Shown piece by piece: positions 1 to 7,154 of a stretch of 40,830 nucleotides of DNA. The stretch is from Candidatus Dojkabacteria bacterium CG_4_10_14_0_2_um_filter_Dojkabacteria_WS6_41_15 (GTDB lineage Bacteria; Patescibacteriota; Dojkabacteria; GCA-002793355). The notes beneath the pieces are model-generated. The model was not told the origin of the DNA. It saw only the letters and a program-made list of their open reading frames with translations, and ran no database searches. Position 1 is the first letter of the stretch. Every line of letters starts with the position of its first letter. The translations under genes and the position numbers were made by a program. The stretch spans positions 1 to 40,830 of the forward strand of contig PFQB01000107.1 of the NCBI GenBank assembly GCA_002793355.1, written 5' to 3'.

Positions 1-54
1 AACCCCGCCTAGAGGATTGAAAATCCTCTGTCCTAACCGATAGACGATAGCGGC
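1..54 (-). tRNA. tRNA-Glu (TTC), 3' part outside window
   Basis: On the minus strand the sequence begins GCCGCTATCG, followed by a D arm (GTCTATCGGTTAGGAC) and an anticodon stem-loop GAGGA-TTTTCAA-TCCTC. The loop places TTC at the anticodon, which gives glutamate. The window starts inside the T-arm region, so the acceptor 3' strand and any CCA cannot be seen. The 5' end is set at 54 by the start of the 7-nt acceptor strand. Confidence 0.9.
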
Positions 55-62
55 AATGGTGA

Positions 63-91
63 ATTATACAAAAATAATGAGTTTATAGCAA
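63..91 (-). promoter_or_regulatory. Promoter of tRNA-Glu
   Basis: On the minus strand TTGCTA (91-86) and TATAAT (68-63) are separated by exactly 17 nt. The expected start, near 56, is 1-3 nt before the mature tRNA 5' end at 54. This is a good sigma70-type match. Confidence 0.7.
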
Positions 92-160
92 TATCCTCAC
101 CACCACATTGTACTGTCTCTACCGATATTCCGATACTCGCACAGAGCCAGTAAAAGCTAG

Positions 161-169
161 TGGTATAAT
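161..169 (+). promoter_or_regulatory. Extended -10 promoter of the polyprenyl synthase gene
   Basis: TGGTATAAT is an extended -10 (TGn-TATAAT). Transcription would start near 176, leaving a leader of about 11 nt before the ATG at 187. No Shine-Dalgarno is visible in it. Confidence 0.6.
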
Positions 170-186
170 TCCTTACCTAATCTGAT

Positions 187-1296
187 ATGAGTTTTATGAA
201 ATCCTACGCAAAATATGCAAAAAAACAGCTGGGAGTACTGCAAGAGCAGATTGAAACCGCACTTGCTCAGTATTTACAATCAGATTTCTGTACAGAAGCG
301 TACAATTACCATTGTGTTGCTGCAAAAGCAGCTGATATTTTCAAAGATGTCGTTACCCGACCTGCCAAACGTCTTCGCGGCGCATTTGTTTTAGAAAGCT
401 ACAATATGTTCTCAAAAAAGCCATCAGTTGAGGTTATGAAAGCAGCCGTAGCAATCGAAGTTGTCCACGCTTACTTGCTGATTATCGATGATTTTAACGA
501 CAGATCCAATCTCCGAAGGGGTTTACCCACAGCACACCGACTGCACGAGACGTATCATATCCAACACAAAATGACCGGGGACGCTCTCCATTACGGTTAT
601 TCACAAGCGGCCGTCTCGGGCTTATTCGGTATGCACCATGCCAGTAATTTACTGCTAAGCATGGATTTCCCACCTGAACGCCTTATTCGTGCCTTACAAG
701 GAGTCAACGATGCAATTAATGTAACCGCCTATGGCCAGATTCGAGACATTTTCAATCAACAAGGACCAAATACTGTCGAACACGATGTTCTTGAAGTTCA
801 TCGTCTGAAAACAGCGCATTACACGTACTTCAATCCACTTCAGTTGGGTGCAACTTTGGCAGGTGAAACAGCGAATAGCATCGCACGCTTCAATACCTAT
901 GCAGAAAATGCCGGTATTGCCTTCCAGATTCAAGATGATATTCTGGGCGTCTATGGCGATCCAAAAGATACCGGAAAGTCGAATATGGACGATATTATGG
1001 AAGGGAAGGCGACGCTATTAACCGTTTATGCGTATGCAAATGCAACCCTAGCACAAAAGGAAATACTTGATAAAACCCTCGGCAACCGCGAATTAGAAAA
1101 AACACCGGATTTATTTGCGCAAGTACAGCAAGTAATTATCGACACAGGTTCACTAGAACATTCAAAAGAGGTTGCACAAGAATTAGTTCGCAAAGCAAAG
1201 AACAGCATGTATAAAGAGTTCCCAGAATTCATAGATAACGACGGGTTCAAGTTTATCGTTGGTGTTGCGGATTATATGATTGAGAGGAAACTGTAG
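187..1296 (+). CDS. Polyprenyl (geranylgeranyl/farnesyl-type) diphosphate synthase
   Basis: Predicted trans-isoprenyl diphosphate synthase of 369 aa. It would condense isopentenyl diphosphate with an allylic diphosphate to supply prenyl chains for membrane or carrier lipids in the cytosol. Both Asp-rich motifs are present: IIDDFND followed by the conserved RRG (first DDxxD, about residues 98-110), and QIQDDILGVYGD (about 247-258) followed by GKSNMDDIMEGKATLL. The KRLRG substrate-binding motif is near residue 61. The length is slightly above the usual 290-350 aa. It starts at ATG 187, 18 nt after an extended -10 box. The gene stands alone, facing the tRNA-Leu region. Product chain length cannot be read with confidence. 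Family confidence is high, exact product low. Confidence 0.88.
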   Translation: MSFMKSYAKYAKKQLGVLQEQIETALAQYLQSDFCTEAYNYHCVAAKAADIFKDVVTRPAKRLRGAFVLESYNMFSKKPSVEVMKAAVAIEVVHAYLLIIDDFNDRSNLRRGLPTAHRLHETYHIQHKMTGDALHYGYSQAAVSGLFGMHHASNLLLSMDFPPERLIRALQGVNDAINVTAYGQIRDIFNQQGPNTVEHDVLEVHRLKTAHYTYFNPLQLGATLAGETANSIARFNTYAENAGIAFQIQDDILGVYGDPKDTGKSNMDDIMEGKATLLTVYAYANATLAQKEILDKTLGNRELEKTPDLFAQVQQVIIDTGSLEHSKEVAQELVRKAKNSMYKEFPEFIDNDGFKFIVGVADYMIERKL

Positions 1297-1302
1297 CATT
1301 GA

Positions 1303-1320
1303 TTTGCCGAGGAGAGGAGT
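1303..1320. repeat. Copy of the tRNA-Leu 3' end (direct repeat, left copy)
   Basis: TTTGCCGAGGAGAGGAGT at 1303-1320 is identical over 18 bp to 1495-1512, which covers the 3' end of the tRNA-Leu gene. The two copies are 192 bp apart in the same orientation. A short direct repeat of a tRNA 3' end is the signature of an integrase attachment site or of a partial tRNA duplication. No integrase lies between them. Confidence 0.75.
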
Positions 1321-1330
1321 TGGCCACCCA

Positions 1331-1366
1331 ACAATTTTAGGGTTCGTTCCTCACCTCTAAAATTGT
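1331..1366. repeat. Inverted repeat with 10-bp perfect arms
   Basis: ACAATTTTAG (1331-1340) pairs perfectly with CTAAAATTGT (1357-1366) around a 16-nt loop. GGT and ACC at the loop base could extend the stem. It lies 35 nt after the stop of the polyprenyl synthase gene. There is no clean T-tract on either side, so a terminator role is possible but not shown. Confidence 0.5.
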
Positions 1367-1411
1367 ACATCTTAGTCTTAGTGGTTGTTAAGCGCGGCCC
1401 CGCCCATCGTC

Positions 1412-1429
1412 GAACAAAAATGTTTGTTC
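1412..1429. repeat. Small hairpin, 7-bp arms, 4-nt loop
   Basis: GAACAAA (1412-1418) and TTTGTTC (1423-1429) are perfectly complementary around AATG. It sits between the duplicated tRNA end and the tRNA-Leu terminator. The 1297-1456 stretch shows no believable gene; I see only these hairpins and the repeat. Confidence 0.45.
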
Positions 1430-1449
1430 TCCTCCGGGTTTCGACTCTA

Positions 1450-1497
1450 TATAGCAAAAGCGGCGACTACCCAACTTTGTTGGATACTCGCCGCTTT
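1450..1497 (-). terminator. Terminator hairpin of tRNA-Leu
   Basis: The minus-strand transcript directly after the tRNA forms a long stem. AAAGCGGCGA (1497-1488) pairs with TCGCCGCTTT (1466-1457), and inside it CCAAC/GTTGG (1483-1479 with 1475-1471) closes a 3-nt loop. It is followed by TTTTGCTATATA. The first stem base is the tRNA discriminator base. The T-tract is short (4 T) but the stem is strong. Confidence 0.7.
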
Positions 1498-1579
1498 GCC
1501 GAGGAGAGGAGTCGAACCTCCACGCCATTGCTGGCACCAGCTCCTAAAGCTGACGTGTCTGCCATTTCACCACCCCGGC
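1497..1579 (-). tRNA. tRNA-Leu (TAG)
   Basis: Minus strand, 83 nt, class II tRNA. The acceptor arms GCCGGGG and CCTCGGC pair with one G-T, and the discriminator is A. The anticodon arm is TCAGC-TTTAGGA-GCTGG, giving anticodon TAG. A variable-arm hairpin (TGCC-AGCAA-TGGC) and the T arm GGAGGTTCGACTCCT follow. CCA is not encoded. It lies about 96 nt downstream of the B3/B4-domain gene on the same strand and may share its transcript. Confidence 0.95.
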
Positions 1580-1674
1580 CTAATTAACGACTTGGAGAAT
1601 TAGAGATTTAACGACATCGTCCACTCAATTCTTCCTTCGTTTGGTATTTTACCATTAAAACGTCTTCTATAACA

Positions 1675-2382
1675 CTAGAAATTGGCAACACTACTCTCTT
1701 TCGTTAAAATTGCTCGCTGGATTTTTCCCCCAACAAAGTGCTGCACCATTGAGGCTAATCCATTTAGGGCTTCTTCTAAAACAGGATACTCCTCAGCGCA
1801 ATTTGCTTCAATAACCAATATCGCATTCTTTGTATCCTTTGTGAGCATCGTTCGCTGCCCTTCTCGCCAATTCCAGCAGCGACAAATGACACCTTCATCA
1901 TCACGATACAGGACCTCGCCAATAAACGGCTTTTCTGCTTTCTGATCACCAAGAAGTTGAACTTCTGGCTCATTTCCCGTCGCTATCGTTAGCTGCAATG
2001 CGCCAATCATTTTATCCGTATCTTCACCACCAACAGGTAGTTTATACTTTAGTGAAATATAGTTGTAGATATCAACCAGCGTATTAATATGCTCAAGCAC
2101 TCTTCCCTTCAATGCCATTCTAATAAGGTTTTCTATTGAACTTCGATAATCAGATGGTTTTGCACCAAAGGAACGATAAATTTCGCGCCATCGTGCAACA
2201 AATGGTACTTGAGTAATGGTTTCTAGGGAGTATTCCTTTGTAATTGTGGCAGTTTGCTCGGCAAGCTTCTTCAATAAAGTTTCGTTCGCATTCTGTGAGT
2301 TATCAATGCCCGATACTAACATGCACCCGATTCGTACTTCGGGATATTTTGAAAACAATTCCTCTGAAACACTGAAAGTCAT
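1675..2382 (-). CDS. B3/B4 (PheT-like) tRNA-binding domain protein
   Basis: A 235-aa free-standing B3/B4 domain of the type found in the beta subunit of phenylalanyl-tRNA synthetase, where it carries the editing site (COG3382-type family). The signature stretch is KPSDYRSSIENLIRMALKG (about residues 76-94) followed by LVDIYNYISLKYKLPVGGED (about 102-121). The C-terminal part has the expected GEVLYRDDEGVICRCWNWREG segment. Stand-alone family members are thought to bind or hydrolyse misacylated tRNA or related amino-acid esters, but the substrate here is unknown. It is the last protein gene of the rplU unit, 17 nt after rpmA, and is followed by tRNA-Leu. Its place among translation genes fits a tRNA-related job. 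Confidence 0.82.
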   Translation of the reverse strand: MTFSVSEELFSKYPEVRIGCMLVSGIDNSQNANETLLKKLAEQTATITKEYSLETITQVPFVARWREIYRSFGAKPSDYRSSIENLIRMALKGRVLEHINTLVDIYNYISLKYKLPVGGEDTDKMIGALQLTIATGNEPEVQLLGDQKAEKPFIGEVLYRDDEGVICRCWNWREGQRTMLTKDTKNAILVIEANCAEEYPVLEEALNGLASMVQHFVGGKIQRAILTKESSVANF

Positions 2383-2399
2383 GTGCTAATTACGCAAAT

Positions 2400-2810
2400 T
2401 TACTTTTTCGCAACTGCTTTCTTAACTGTAGCTTTCTTAGCTACAACTTTCTTTACTGCCTTAATGCTTTTCTGTTTTTTCTCTTCAGTGCTTTTTGGCT
2501 TTTCTACTTTGGTGCTTTCTTGCTTTGGTGCTTTTGCTTCTGCCAGCTTTGGCCAGACATTTACAACGGTTCTAACACCATGTGGTCTGCGAAGATAGGT
2601 GAACTGAACGATGCCCGCAACACGGGACATAACGGAACTGTCGCGACTAATCATGGTATTCATGCCTGCTTTGAACACAATACCCGTTTGTTTAATAAGA
2701 ATCTGTCCACCACGAACAAACTGTCCTTGGTTAACTTTAAGGCCTCTGCGCTTTCCTACAACATTTGCCTTTTGATGTGCCGAGGATGACCCGGCTTTTA
2801 CGTGCGCCAT
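2400..2810 (-). CDS. rpmA: Ribosomal protein bL27 with long Lys/Ala-rich tail
   Basis: bL27 of the large ribosomal subunit, near the peptidyl transferase centre. The first ~88 residues follow the family: MAHVKAGSSSAHQKAN, then GKRRGLKVNQGQFVRGGQIL and the RDSSVMSRVAGIVQFTY segment. The usual length is about 85 aa; this one is 136 aa because of a ~46-residue tail rich in Lys, Ala and Glu, ending in VKKAVAKK. Such a tail resembles histone H1-like or rRNA-contacting extensions and is probably disordered. It lies 20 nt downstream of the methyltransferase gene in the rplU unit. The start keeps the canonical MAH N-terminus, so no N-terminal prosequence is expected. Confidence 0.93.
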   Translation of the reverse strand: MAHVKAGSSSAHQKANVVGKRRGLKVNQGQFVRGGQILIKQTGIVFKAGMNTMISRDSSVMSRVAGIVQFTYLRRPHGVRTVVNVWPKLAEAKAPKQESTKVEKPKSTEEKKQKSIKAVKKVVAKKATVKKAVAKK

Positions 2811-2830
2811 ATTATCTTTCTATAGTTTAA

Positions 2831-3970
2831 CTATCTTTTTTCGAGAACAACAATCTCTCTACCGATAATGCTATCTCGCTGAAGCCAAAGGAGAGGACCT
2901 AGATCTACTAGAAACTCCGGTACTTTCCATGCTTCTCCGGACATCGGTAATGGTGGATTATACCACTCACCCCCATGTTCCGCAAGAAACGAAAAGGTAG
3001 GTTTAATAAACACCAAACATTGCCCTTTATGCAAAATCCCGCTGGCAACTTGCAACAAAGTTCCGTACAAACGACTAATCTCGCGCCATTCACGCTTTGC
3101 CAGAAATTCATTTCCAAAAGGTCGGTAGCGAGGTTTTCCAAGATAAGGTTCAGTCACCACTGCAGTTACCGTACGGTCGGCCTTAGATCGCTCAATTGCT
3201 TCAACATAAAGCGTATGTTTTGCCTGCGAAACTAACCCATTTCTAATCAACCATTGCATGTTTTGCTTCGCTTTAGCAATACTTTCTGGCGATTTATCTG
3301 TTCCCAAAACGGGAATGCCTAAGACCGCAGCTTGCATCGCTATAGTAGCCTGCCCAACAAAGGGATCCCAGATTTTACCTGTAGCCTGTGCTCCAGACAA
3401 ATTAATCATCATTCGGGCAAGTTTTGCAGGTAATAACCCTATTTTCATATCTCGGGCTGGGCGCTCTGCATCGGTAATCGACCAAAACTGTGCATCTTGT
3501 ACCTGAATCGTTTTAATAATATAAACCGTATTCCCACTTGAAATTGCAGAGAATTCTTGCCCCCCACGTTTTAATACGTGTTCACTGACTGCCGGTGCAT
3601 GCAGGGCTTCGTCAAATCTGCCATCATACTTGGAACCCGGAAGTTCGTCCTTTAAATCGTGATGAAGTCTTTTTTTGTCGAGTTTAACGCCATAAAGCGA
3701 AAAGATATACTCTTTTTTTGTGGCTTCCTTCAACTGTTTTTTGAACGCACTAATAATGTGATTTTCTAGATTATCGTTTTTATCAAGCTCGGCAATTACT
3801 TCACCCCAGCGCGGAACCCCACCAAGTTTGAAAAAACTGTTTTGTACAAGCATCGTATCAAGTTCGAACATTGCAACACCCATCAATCGCGAGGATTCCT
3901 TAACTCCAAACATCAAGCGTAATTCAGCTAATGATACTTCGGGATGTGAACCAAGAAAAAATGCAATCAT
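2831..3970 (-). CDS. Trm11/TrmG10-type RNA methyltransferase
   Basis: A 379-aa SAM-dependent methyltransferase of the Trm11/TrmG10/UPF0020 group, which methylates guanosine N2 in tRNA or rRNA. The N-terminus (FFLGSHPEVSLAELRLMFG) resembles the ferredoxin-like domain of Trm11 proteins. The Rossmann domain has the SAM-binding stretch WDPFVGQATIAMQAAVLG (about 200-218) and an acidic loop GTDKSP. The catalytic motif reads TEPYLGKPRY (about 274-283) instead of the usual N/D-PPY; a T-E-P-Y-L-G form is known in archaeal-type members. It sits between rplU and rpmA, which are usually adjacent, and probably acts on an RNA of the translation apparatus. The target base is not predictable from sequence. 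Confidence 0.8.
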   Translation of the reverse strand: MIAFFLGSHPEVSLAELRLMFGVKESSRLMGVAMFELDTMLVQNSFFKLGGVPRWGEVIAELDKNDNLENHIISAFKKQLKEATKKEYIFSLYGVKLDKKRLHHDLKDELPGSKYDGRFDEALHAPAVSEHVLKRGGQEFSAISSGNTVYIIKTIQVQDAQFWSITDAERPARDMKIGLLPAKLARMMINLSGAQATGKIWDPFVGQATIAMQAAVLGIPVLGTDKSPESIAKAKQNMQWLIRNGLVSQAKHTLYVEAIERSKADRTVTAVVTEPYLGKPRYRPFGNEFLAKREWREISRLYGTLLQVASGILHKGQCLVFIKPTFSFLAEHGGEWYNPPLPMSGEAWKVPEFLVDLGPLLWLQRDSIIGREIVVLEKR

Positions 3971-3998
3971 AGGTTCATTATACAGTTAAATGTGGAAA

Positions 3999-4319
3999 TT
4001 ACTTGGTAACAATCTCGTCTACCCGAACGCGAGTCAATTCTGCGCGGTATCCCCATTGTTTTCGGTAACGTGACTTTGCTTTGAACTTTCCTGCTTCAAA
4101 TTTTTCACCACGGAATTGCTTAAGAATAGTGCAAACGACTTTTGCGTCTTTGACTACTGGTTGACCAATAGTTGTTTTATCACCGATTTGGGTCAATAGT
4201 ACATCAGAAAATTCTAATTTGCTGTCGACTTCGCCCTCAATTCGAGGCATATCAAGGTATTCACCCTTCTTTAAGGAATATTGGTGAAGGCCTTTTCTAA
4301 TAATCGCGTAGTCAGTCAT
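3999..4319 (-). CDS. rplU: Ribosomal protein bL21
   Basis: A 106-aa bL21, a large-subunit protein contacting 23S rRNA and bL20. It shows the family ends: MTDYAIIRKGLHQYSLKKGE at the start and KAKSRYRKQWGYRAELTRVRVDEI at the C-terminus, close to the usual GHRQ-type basic end. The length is normal (about 103). It is the first gene of a leftward unit rplU - methyltransferase - rpmA - B3/B4 - (tRNA-Leu). A near-perfect promoter ends 6 nt before its ATG, so the mRNA should be leaderless or nearly so. Confidence 0.92.
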   Translation of the reverse strand: MTDYAIIRKGLHQYSLKKGEYLDMPRIEGEVDSKLEFSDVLLTQIGDKTTIGQPVVKDAKVVCTILKQFRGEKFEAGKFKAKSRYRKQWGYRAELTRVRVDEIVTK

Positions 4320-4325
4320 GGTGGG

Positions 4326-4354
4326 ATTGTATCAAGAGAAGGAGGCTATGTCAA
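4326..4354 (-). promoter_or_regulatory. rplU promoter (leaderless type)
   Basis: TTGACA (4354-4349) and TACAAT (4331-4326) on the minus strand are separated by exactly 17 nt. Only CCCACC separates the -10 from the ATG at 4319, so transcription should begin at or within a base of the start codon. Confidence 0.8.
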
Positions 4355-4369
4355 CGAAAACTTGCACGA

Positions 4370-4948
4370 TTAACAATTCACAAGGTCTTTTTCTGTTCTA
4401 CAGTCTGTAAATTGGAACAACTCGCTAGAATCCTTTCTCATTTGTTCTAGTTTTGACTCATCATTAAGCCCGCATACTGCTAACAAATCTTCTTTTTCCA
4501 TGTCGCGATCGAGCTCCAAAGTAAAAGCAACTATAGCAGCCCCCAAAGCAACACCACGCACGATCATTTGATCTGTATCGTCCAACTGACGTGCTGAACG
4601 CTGGGCACGGACAGCTTTAAATACACCAGCAACCACTTGTTTGAAGGGTGGTCGATCTCCCCCCTCATAAGCCTGAGCCAGTGAATCTTCTATGGCGTTT
4701 AAGCAGAGTCCAACCGGTGAATTAATCATGGAACGCTTTAGACCCTGCTGGTCGACAATGTCTGCGTCATAACGCATTATGCGGCTATTTGTTCGTGTTG
4801 TTCGGTCTGCATTAAGGGAGCGTTTAACCGCTTCACAGGCAATCATTTTTCCGGATGGAATTCTGCAACCTAAATCTATATCTTTTACAGGTACAAGATC
4901 ATCGCACAGAGCTAGCTGTGCTGCGGTCATACTGATTATTCGTGCCAT
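4370..4948 (-). CDS. Hypothetical protein, 192 aa
   Basis: I do not recognise the family. The ORF is full length from an ATG that is 5 nt downstream of a good -10 box, which supports both reality and start. The protein is soluble, mostly helical in appearance and rich in Ala, Asp and Arg, with scattered Cys. A weakly hydrophobic helix runs over VRGVALGAAIVAFTLELDRD (about residues 129-148), too polar at its ends for a clear membrane segment. It begins MARIISMTAAQLALCDDLVP. It lies between rplU and truB with its own promoter and reads in the same direction, so it may partly read through into rplU. No function is proposed. Confidence 0.65.
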   Translation of the reverse strand: MARIISMTAAQLALCDDLVPVKDIDLGCRIPSGKMIACEAVKRSLNADRTTRTNSRIMRYDADIVDQQGLKRSMINSPVGLCLNAIEDSLAQAYEGGDRPPFKQVVAGVFKAVRAQRSARQLDDTDQMIVRGVALGAAIVAFTLELDRDMEKEDLLAVCGLNDESKLEQMRKDSSELFQFTDCRTEKDLVNC

Positions 4949-4953
4949 TAGTT

Positions 4954-4982
4954 ATTATACCGCAATACCCCATAGTCAGCAA
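4954..4982 (-). promoter_or_regulatory. Promoter of the 192-aa ORF (leaderless type)
   Basis: TTGCTG (4982-4977), 17 nt, TATAAT (4959-4954) on the minus strand, then 5 nt (AACTA) to the ATG at 4948. Confidence 0.7.
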
Positions 4983-4990
4983 GAGACCTG

Positions 4991-5809
4991 CTAGATTCTG
5001 CACAAACCAATTAGCAGGCCCTTCGCACCTAATCTTGTGGCTATATCCTGTGCTAATGAGCGGATATATGTACCTTTGGGTACTAACACCTCGATTTCTG
5101 TGAGCAGAAATGTGCACTTTGCCTCAGCAACTACTTGCGTTGAAGCCAGAAGTGATTGTTCCCACTTTGTTAACAGAAATTCATATTTCTGCGCACGGTA
5201 ATTCACGTCACTTCCAATCTCAACAAACCTTTCGAAAGAGTCTTTCAATTTCTTACGCTTAAGAGAAAGAAGTTCAACTAGGTTTGAAGCAGACAAAACC
5301 TTATTTTGTATAAGCTTCCATTCCAATAATTTTGTTTCTACAAACCGTTTTTCGGCTGTTTTCCCATCCCGAATTAGCGAATATGCCGTTTTCCCGTTTT
5401 GTTTCGAGGCGTTAAACGCTGGTAATTCCTGAGTAAAGCCAGCAGACAATTCGATTAAAATCTCTTTAACTCTTCCCTCAGGAAAATTTACCTGCGACGG
5501 AGATAACTCTATAGGTAATTCTAAATCACCAGAAAAAGAACTTGCACCAATTAATATTTCAGCTCTGTAACGCTTTTCGCTTGCCAGATATTTTGTTAGC
5601 AGTTTTGTTCCTGCACCAATGCCTAAAAGCAATGCACCTTCTGCCAGCGGGTCGAGTGTTCCGCCGTGTCCAACTTTTTTACTAGTAATCTTCTTGTACA
5701 TCTCGACCAACGCTGTACTTGGAATTCCATACGGTTTGTATACTTGAACAAGACCATCGACAATTGCCTTCTCTTGAACCCACGCATGAAATTGTGAACC
5801 GTCTACCAT
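4991..5809 (-). CDS. truB: tRNA pseudouridine-55 synthase TruB
   Basis: Converts U55 to pseudouridine in the T-loop of tRNAs. The N-terminal motif LVQVYKPYGIPS matches the family's opening, and the catalytic Asp lies in VGHGGTLDPLAEGALLLGIG (about residues 47-66), a slight variant of the usual GHTGTLDPxAxG. The next conserved stretch KRYRAEILIGASSFSGDLE (about 83-101) lacks the typical Thr-Asp pair but keeps the Asp. The C-terminus has the GTYIRSLAQDIATRLGAKG motif, typical of TruB. The 272 aa fall short of the ~300 of E. coli because there is no full PUA domain. ATG at 5809 overlaps the hrcA stop by 7 nt, indicating coupled expression. Confidence 0.92.
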   Translation of the reverse strand: MVDGSQFHAWVQEKAIVDGLVQVYKPYGIPSTALVEMYKKITSKKVGHGGTLDPLAEGALLLGIGAGTKLLTKYLASEKRYRAEILIGASSFSGDLELPIELSPSQVNFPEGRVKEILIELSAGFTQELPAFNASKQNGKTAYSLIRDGKTAEKRFVETKLLEWKLIQNKVLSASNLVELLSLKRKKLKDSFERFVEIGSDVNYRAQKYEFLLTKWEQSLLASTQVVAEAKCTFLLTEIEVLVPKGTYIRSLAQDIATRLGAKGLLIGLCRI

Positions 5810-6552
5810 CCTCGAAGAATATTGTTGAGAATGTTTGCCATCGACTTAAGTCCTGGAACCACCGCACGATAATTCAAGTTGACATAACCTATTGTGCCAA
5901 TGTATCCAACTTCTTCGCCGTCAAACAATTTGAAGGGCGTAAAGACGGCGATAAAATTTTCGAGATCTTTCCACCCTAATTCAGCACCAGAAAAAATGCC
6001 AATACCACCCGTCTGAAACTCGTAACGCTGCTTAAAAAATGACATTAACAATTCTGGATCTTCAATAACGTCCCAAAACTTCATAAGCCCAGATAGATAG
6101 TCCCCTTGGATTTTCTTAGGAAATTTTTCGTAAACTTTGAGAAGTCGAGAAATCCGATAGAATTGAATAACATCGTTATACAGAATAAATGAGGGCTCGC
6201 CCGTCCACTTGTGCAAAGTTTTCATGGCATCACGCAGCAAGCTTTGCACCTCGAAACGGGAATTGGAAAGTGACTGCCCTTCTTTGACAATATCTACGAA
6301 GTCAATCACATTCTCAACCATTAAGTTGCTAACGTAAAAGTTGAGGCCTTTGATAGTCGGGATTCGTCCTGAGGCGAAATGGCTTTTTGTTAAGTACCCA
6401 CCGTGCGAAAGCTCCAAAAACTCATTTCGCAATGTAGCCGAGCTTACTTCAAAATCTCCGGTACGAAGTAATTCAAAAGAACTGATATCATGTCCACTCT
6501 CAATAAAGGACTCTATAAGCGCTTTAAGTATGAGCTTTTGGCGTTCGGTCAT
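5803..6552 (-). CDS. hrcA: HrcA-like heat-shock repressor
   Basis: Predicted HrcA, which in bacteria represses chaperone genes through the CIRCE operator. The N-terminal winged helix is clear: MTERQKLILKALIESFIESG, then VSSATLRNEFLELSHGGYLT and SGRIPTIKGLNFYVSNLM (to about residue 78). The C-terminal end keeps the family layout: a GIGIFSGAELGWKDLENF segment, GEEVGYIGTIGYVNLNYRAV and a final LKSMANILNNIL helix. The length of 249 aa is short against the usual ~340; the central GAF-like domain looks reduced. It is co-transcribed with truB, not with grpE/dnaK, and I found no CIRCE copy in the window, so its targets lie elsewhere. A leaderless-type promoter lies 5 nt upstream. Confidence 0.82.
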   Translation of the reverse strand: MTERQKLILKALIESFIESGHDISSFELLRTGDFEVSSATLRNEFLELSHGGYLTKSHFASGRIPTIKGLNFYVSNLMVENVIDFVDIVKEGQSLSNSRFEVQSLLRDAMKTLHKWTGEPSFILYNDVIQFYRISRLLKVYEKFPKKIQGDYLSGLMKFWDVIEDPELLMSFFKQRYEFQTGGIGIFSGAELGWKDLENFIAVFTPFKLFDGEEVGYIGTIGYVNLNYRAVVPGLKSMANILNNILRGW

Positions 6553-6557
6553 GCTCG

Positions 6558-6586
6558 ATTGTATTATGATTCTATTTATTTAGCAA
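6558..6586 (-). promoter_or_regulatory. hrcA-truB promoter (leaderless type)
   Basis: TTGCTA (6586-6581), 17 nt, TACAAT (6563-6558) on the minus strand, then 5 nt to the hrcA ATG at 6552. The -35 overlaps the last codons of the DUF2085 gene. Confidence 0.65.
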
Positions 6587-7154
6587 TCGGCTCTCTGATT
6601 GCTGAAACCATTAAGTACCCCACACCAAAGCCAAACAGCAGCCCTGTTAGAAAACGTCGTGGATTGGTACTTTCGTAAAACCCTCTTTCCGGTGCCAAAA
6701 TGTATGCAATCGTTTGAATTCCTCCATCTAATATCATCGGAATAATCAACAGTATTGGGATAATCTTTGGAATTCTCCACTGCCTCAGAAATTCAGATGT
6801 CAATAATCCGATTAGTAGCCCGAGATACATTCCCGTACATCTCGTGCAAACACCGAATTTACAGCCGAATTCCTCACCACAAACAAAACGATTCCTAAAA
6901 TGAAAAGTGAAAATGTGATCAAATGGAACCTTGCTCCAAACTTCAGCTTTCGTATGCAGCAGTGCATTACCAAATAAGTAAAAACTTCTGTCTGCACGTT
7001 GATGGCACACCAAACCCAAGGCAAAATAAAAGTATTTTGCCAGCTTCTCTGCGCCAAGCTCAAAAAGTAGCGGAGGTAGTATGATTAATAGATTCAACGA
7101 GCCAACCAACCACTTTATTGGAGCTAAACTTAAGTTTTGCTTATTCTTTTGCAC
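6576..7154 (-). CDS. DUF2085 membrane protein
   Basis: Small membrane protein of the DUF2085 family; its function is not known. The family Cys motifs are present: LVCHQRADRSFYLFG, then CGEEFGCKFGVCTRCTGMYLG, followed by hydrophobic segments (GLLIGLLTSEF, IPILLIIPMILDGGIQTIAYILAP, and FLTGLLFGFGVGYLMVSAI). The Cys pairs could bind metal or form disulfides. The open frame extends to 7307, but that would overlap the upstream gene by 167 nt. I chose GTG at 7154, which overlaps the DUF2298 stop by 14 nt and gives 192 aa; the start is uncertain because no ATG lies nearby. It is coupled to the DUF2298 gene. Confidence 0.75.
   Translation of the reverse strand: MQKNKQNLSLAPIKWLVGSLNLLIILPPLLFELGAEKLAKYFYFALGLVCHQRADRSFYLFGNALLHTKAEVWSKVPFDHIFTFHFRNRFVCGEEFGCKFGVCTRCTGMYLGLLIGLLTSEFLRQWRIPKIIPILLIIPMILDGGIQTIAYILAPERGFYESTNPRRFLTGLLFGFGVGYLMVSAIREPIAK

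Noticed and set aside
1363..1603. Two overlapping plus-strand ORFs of 72-74 codons
   Set aside because: They run across the tRNA-Leu terminator and the tRNA gene itself; no promoter, no ribosome site and no protein-like conservation pattern.
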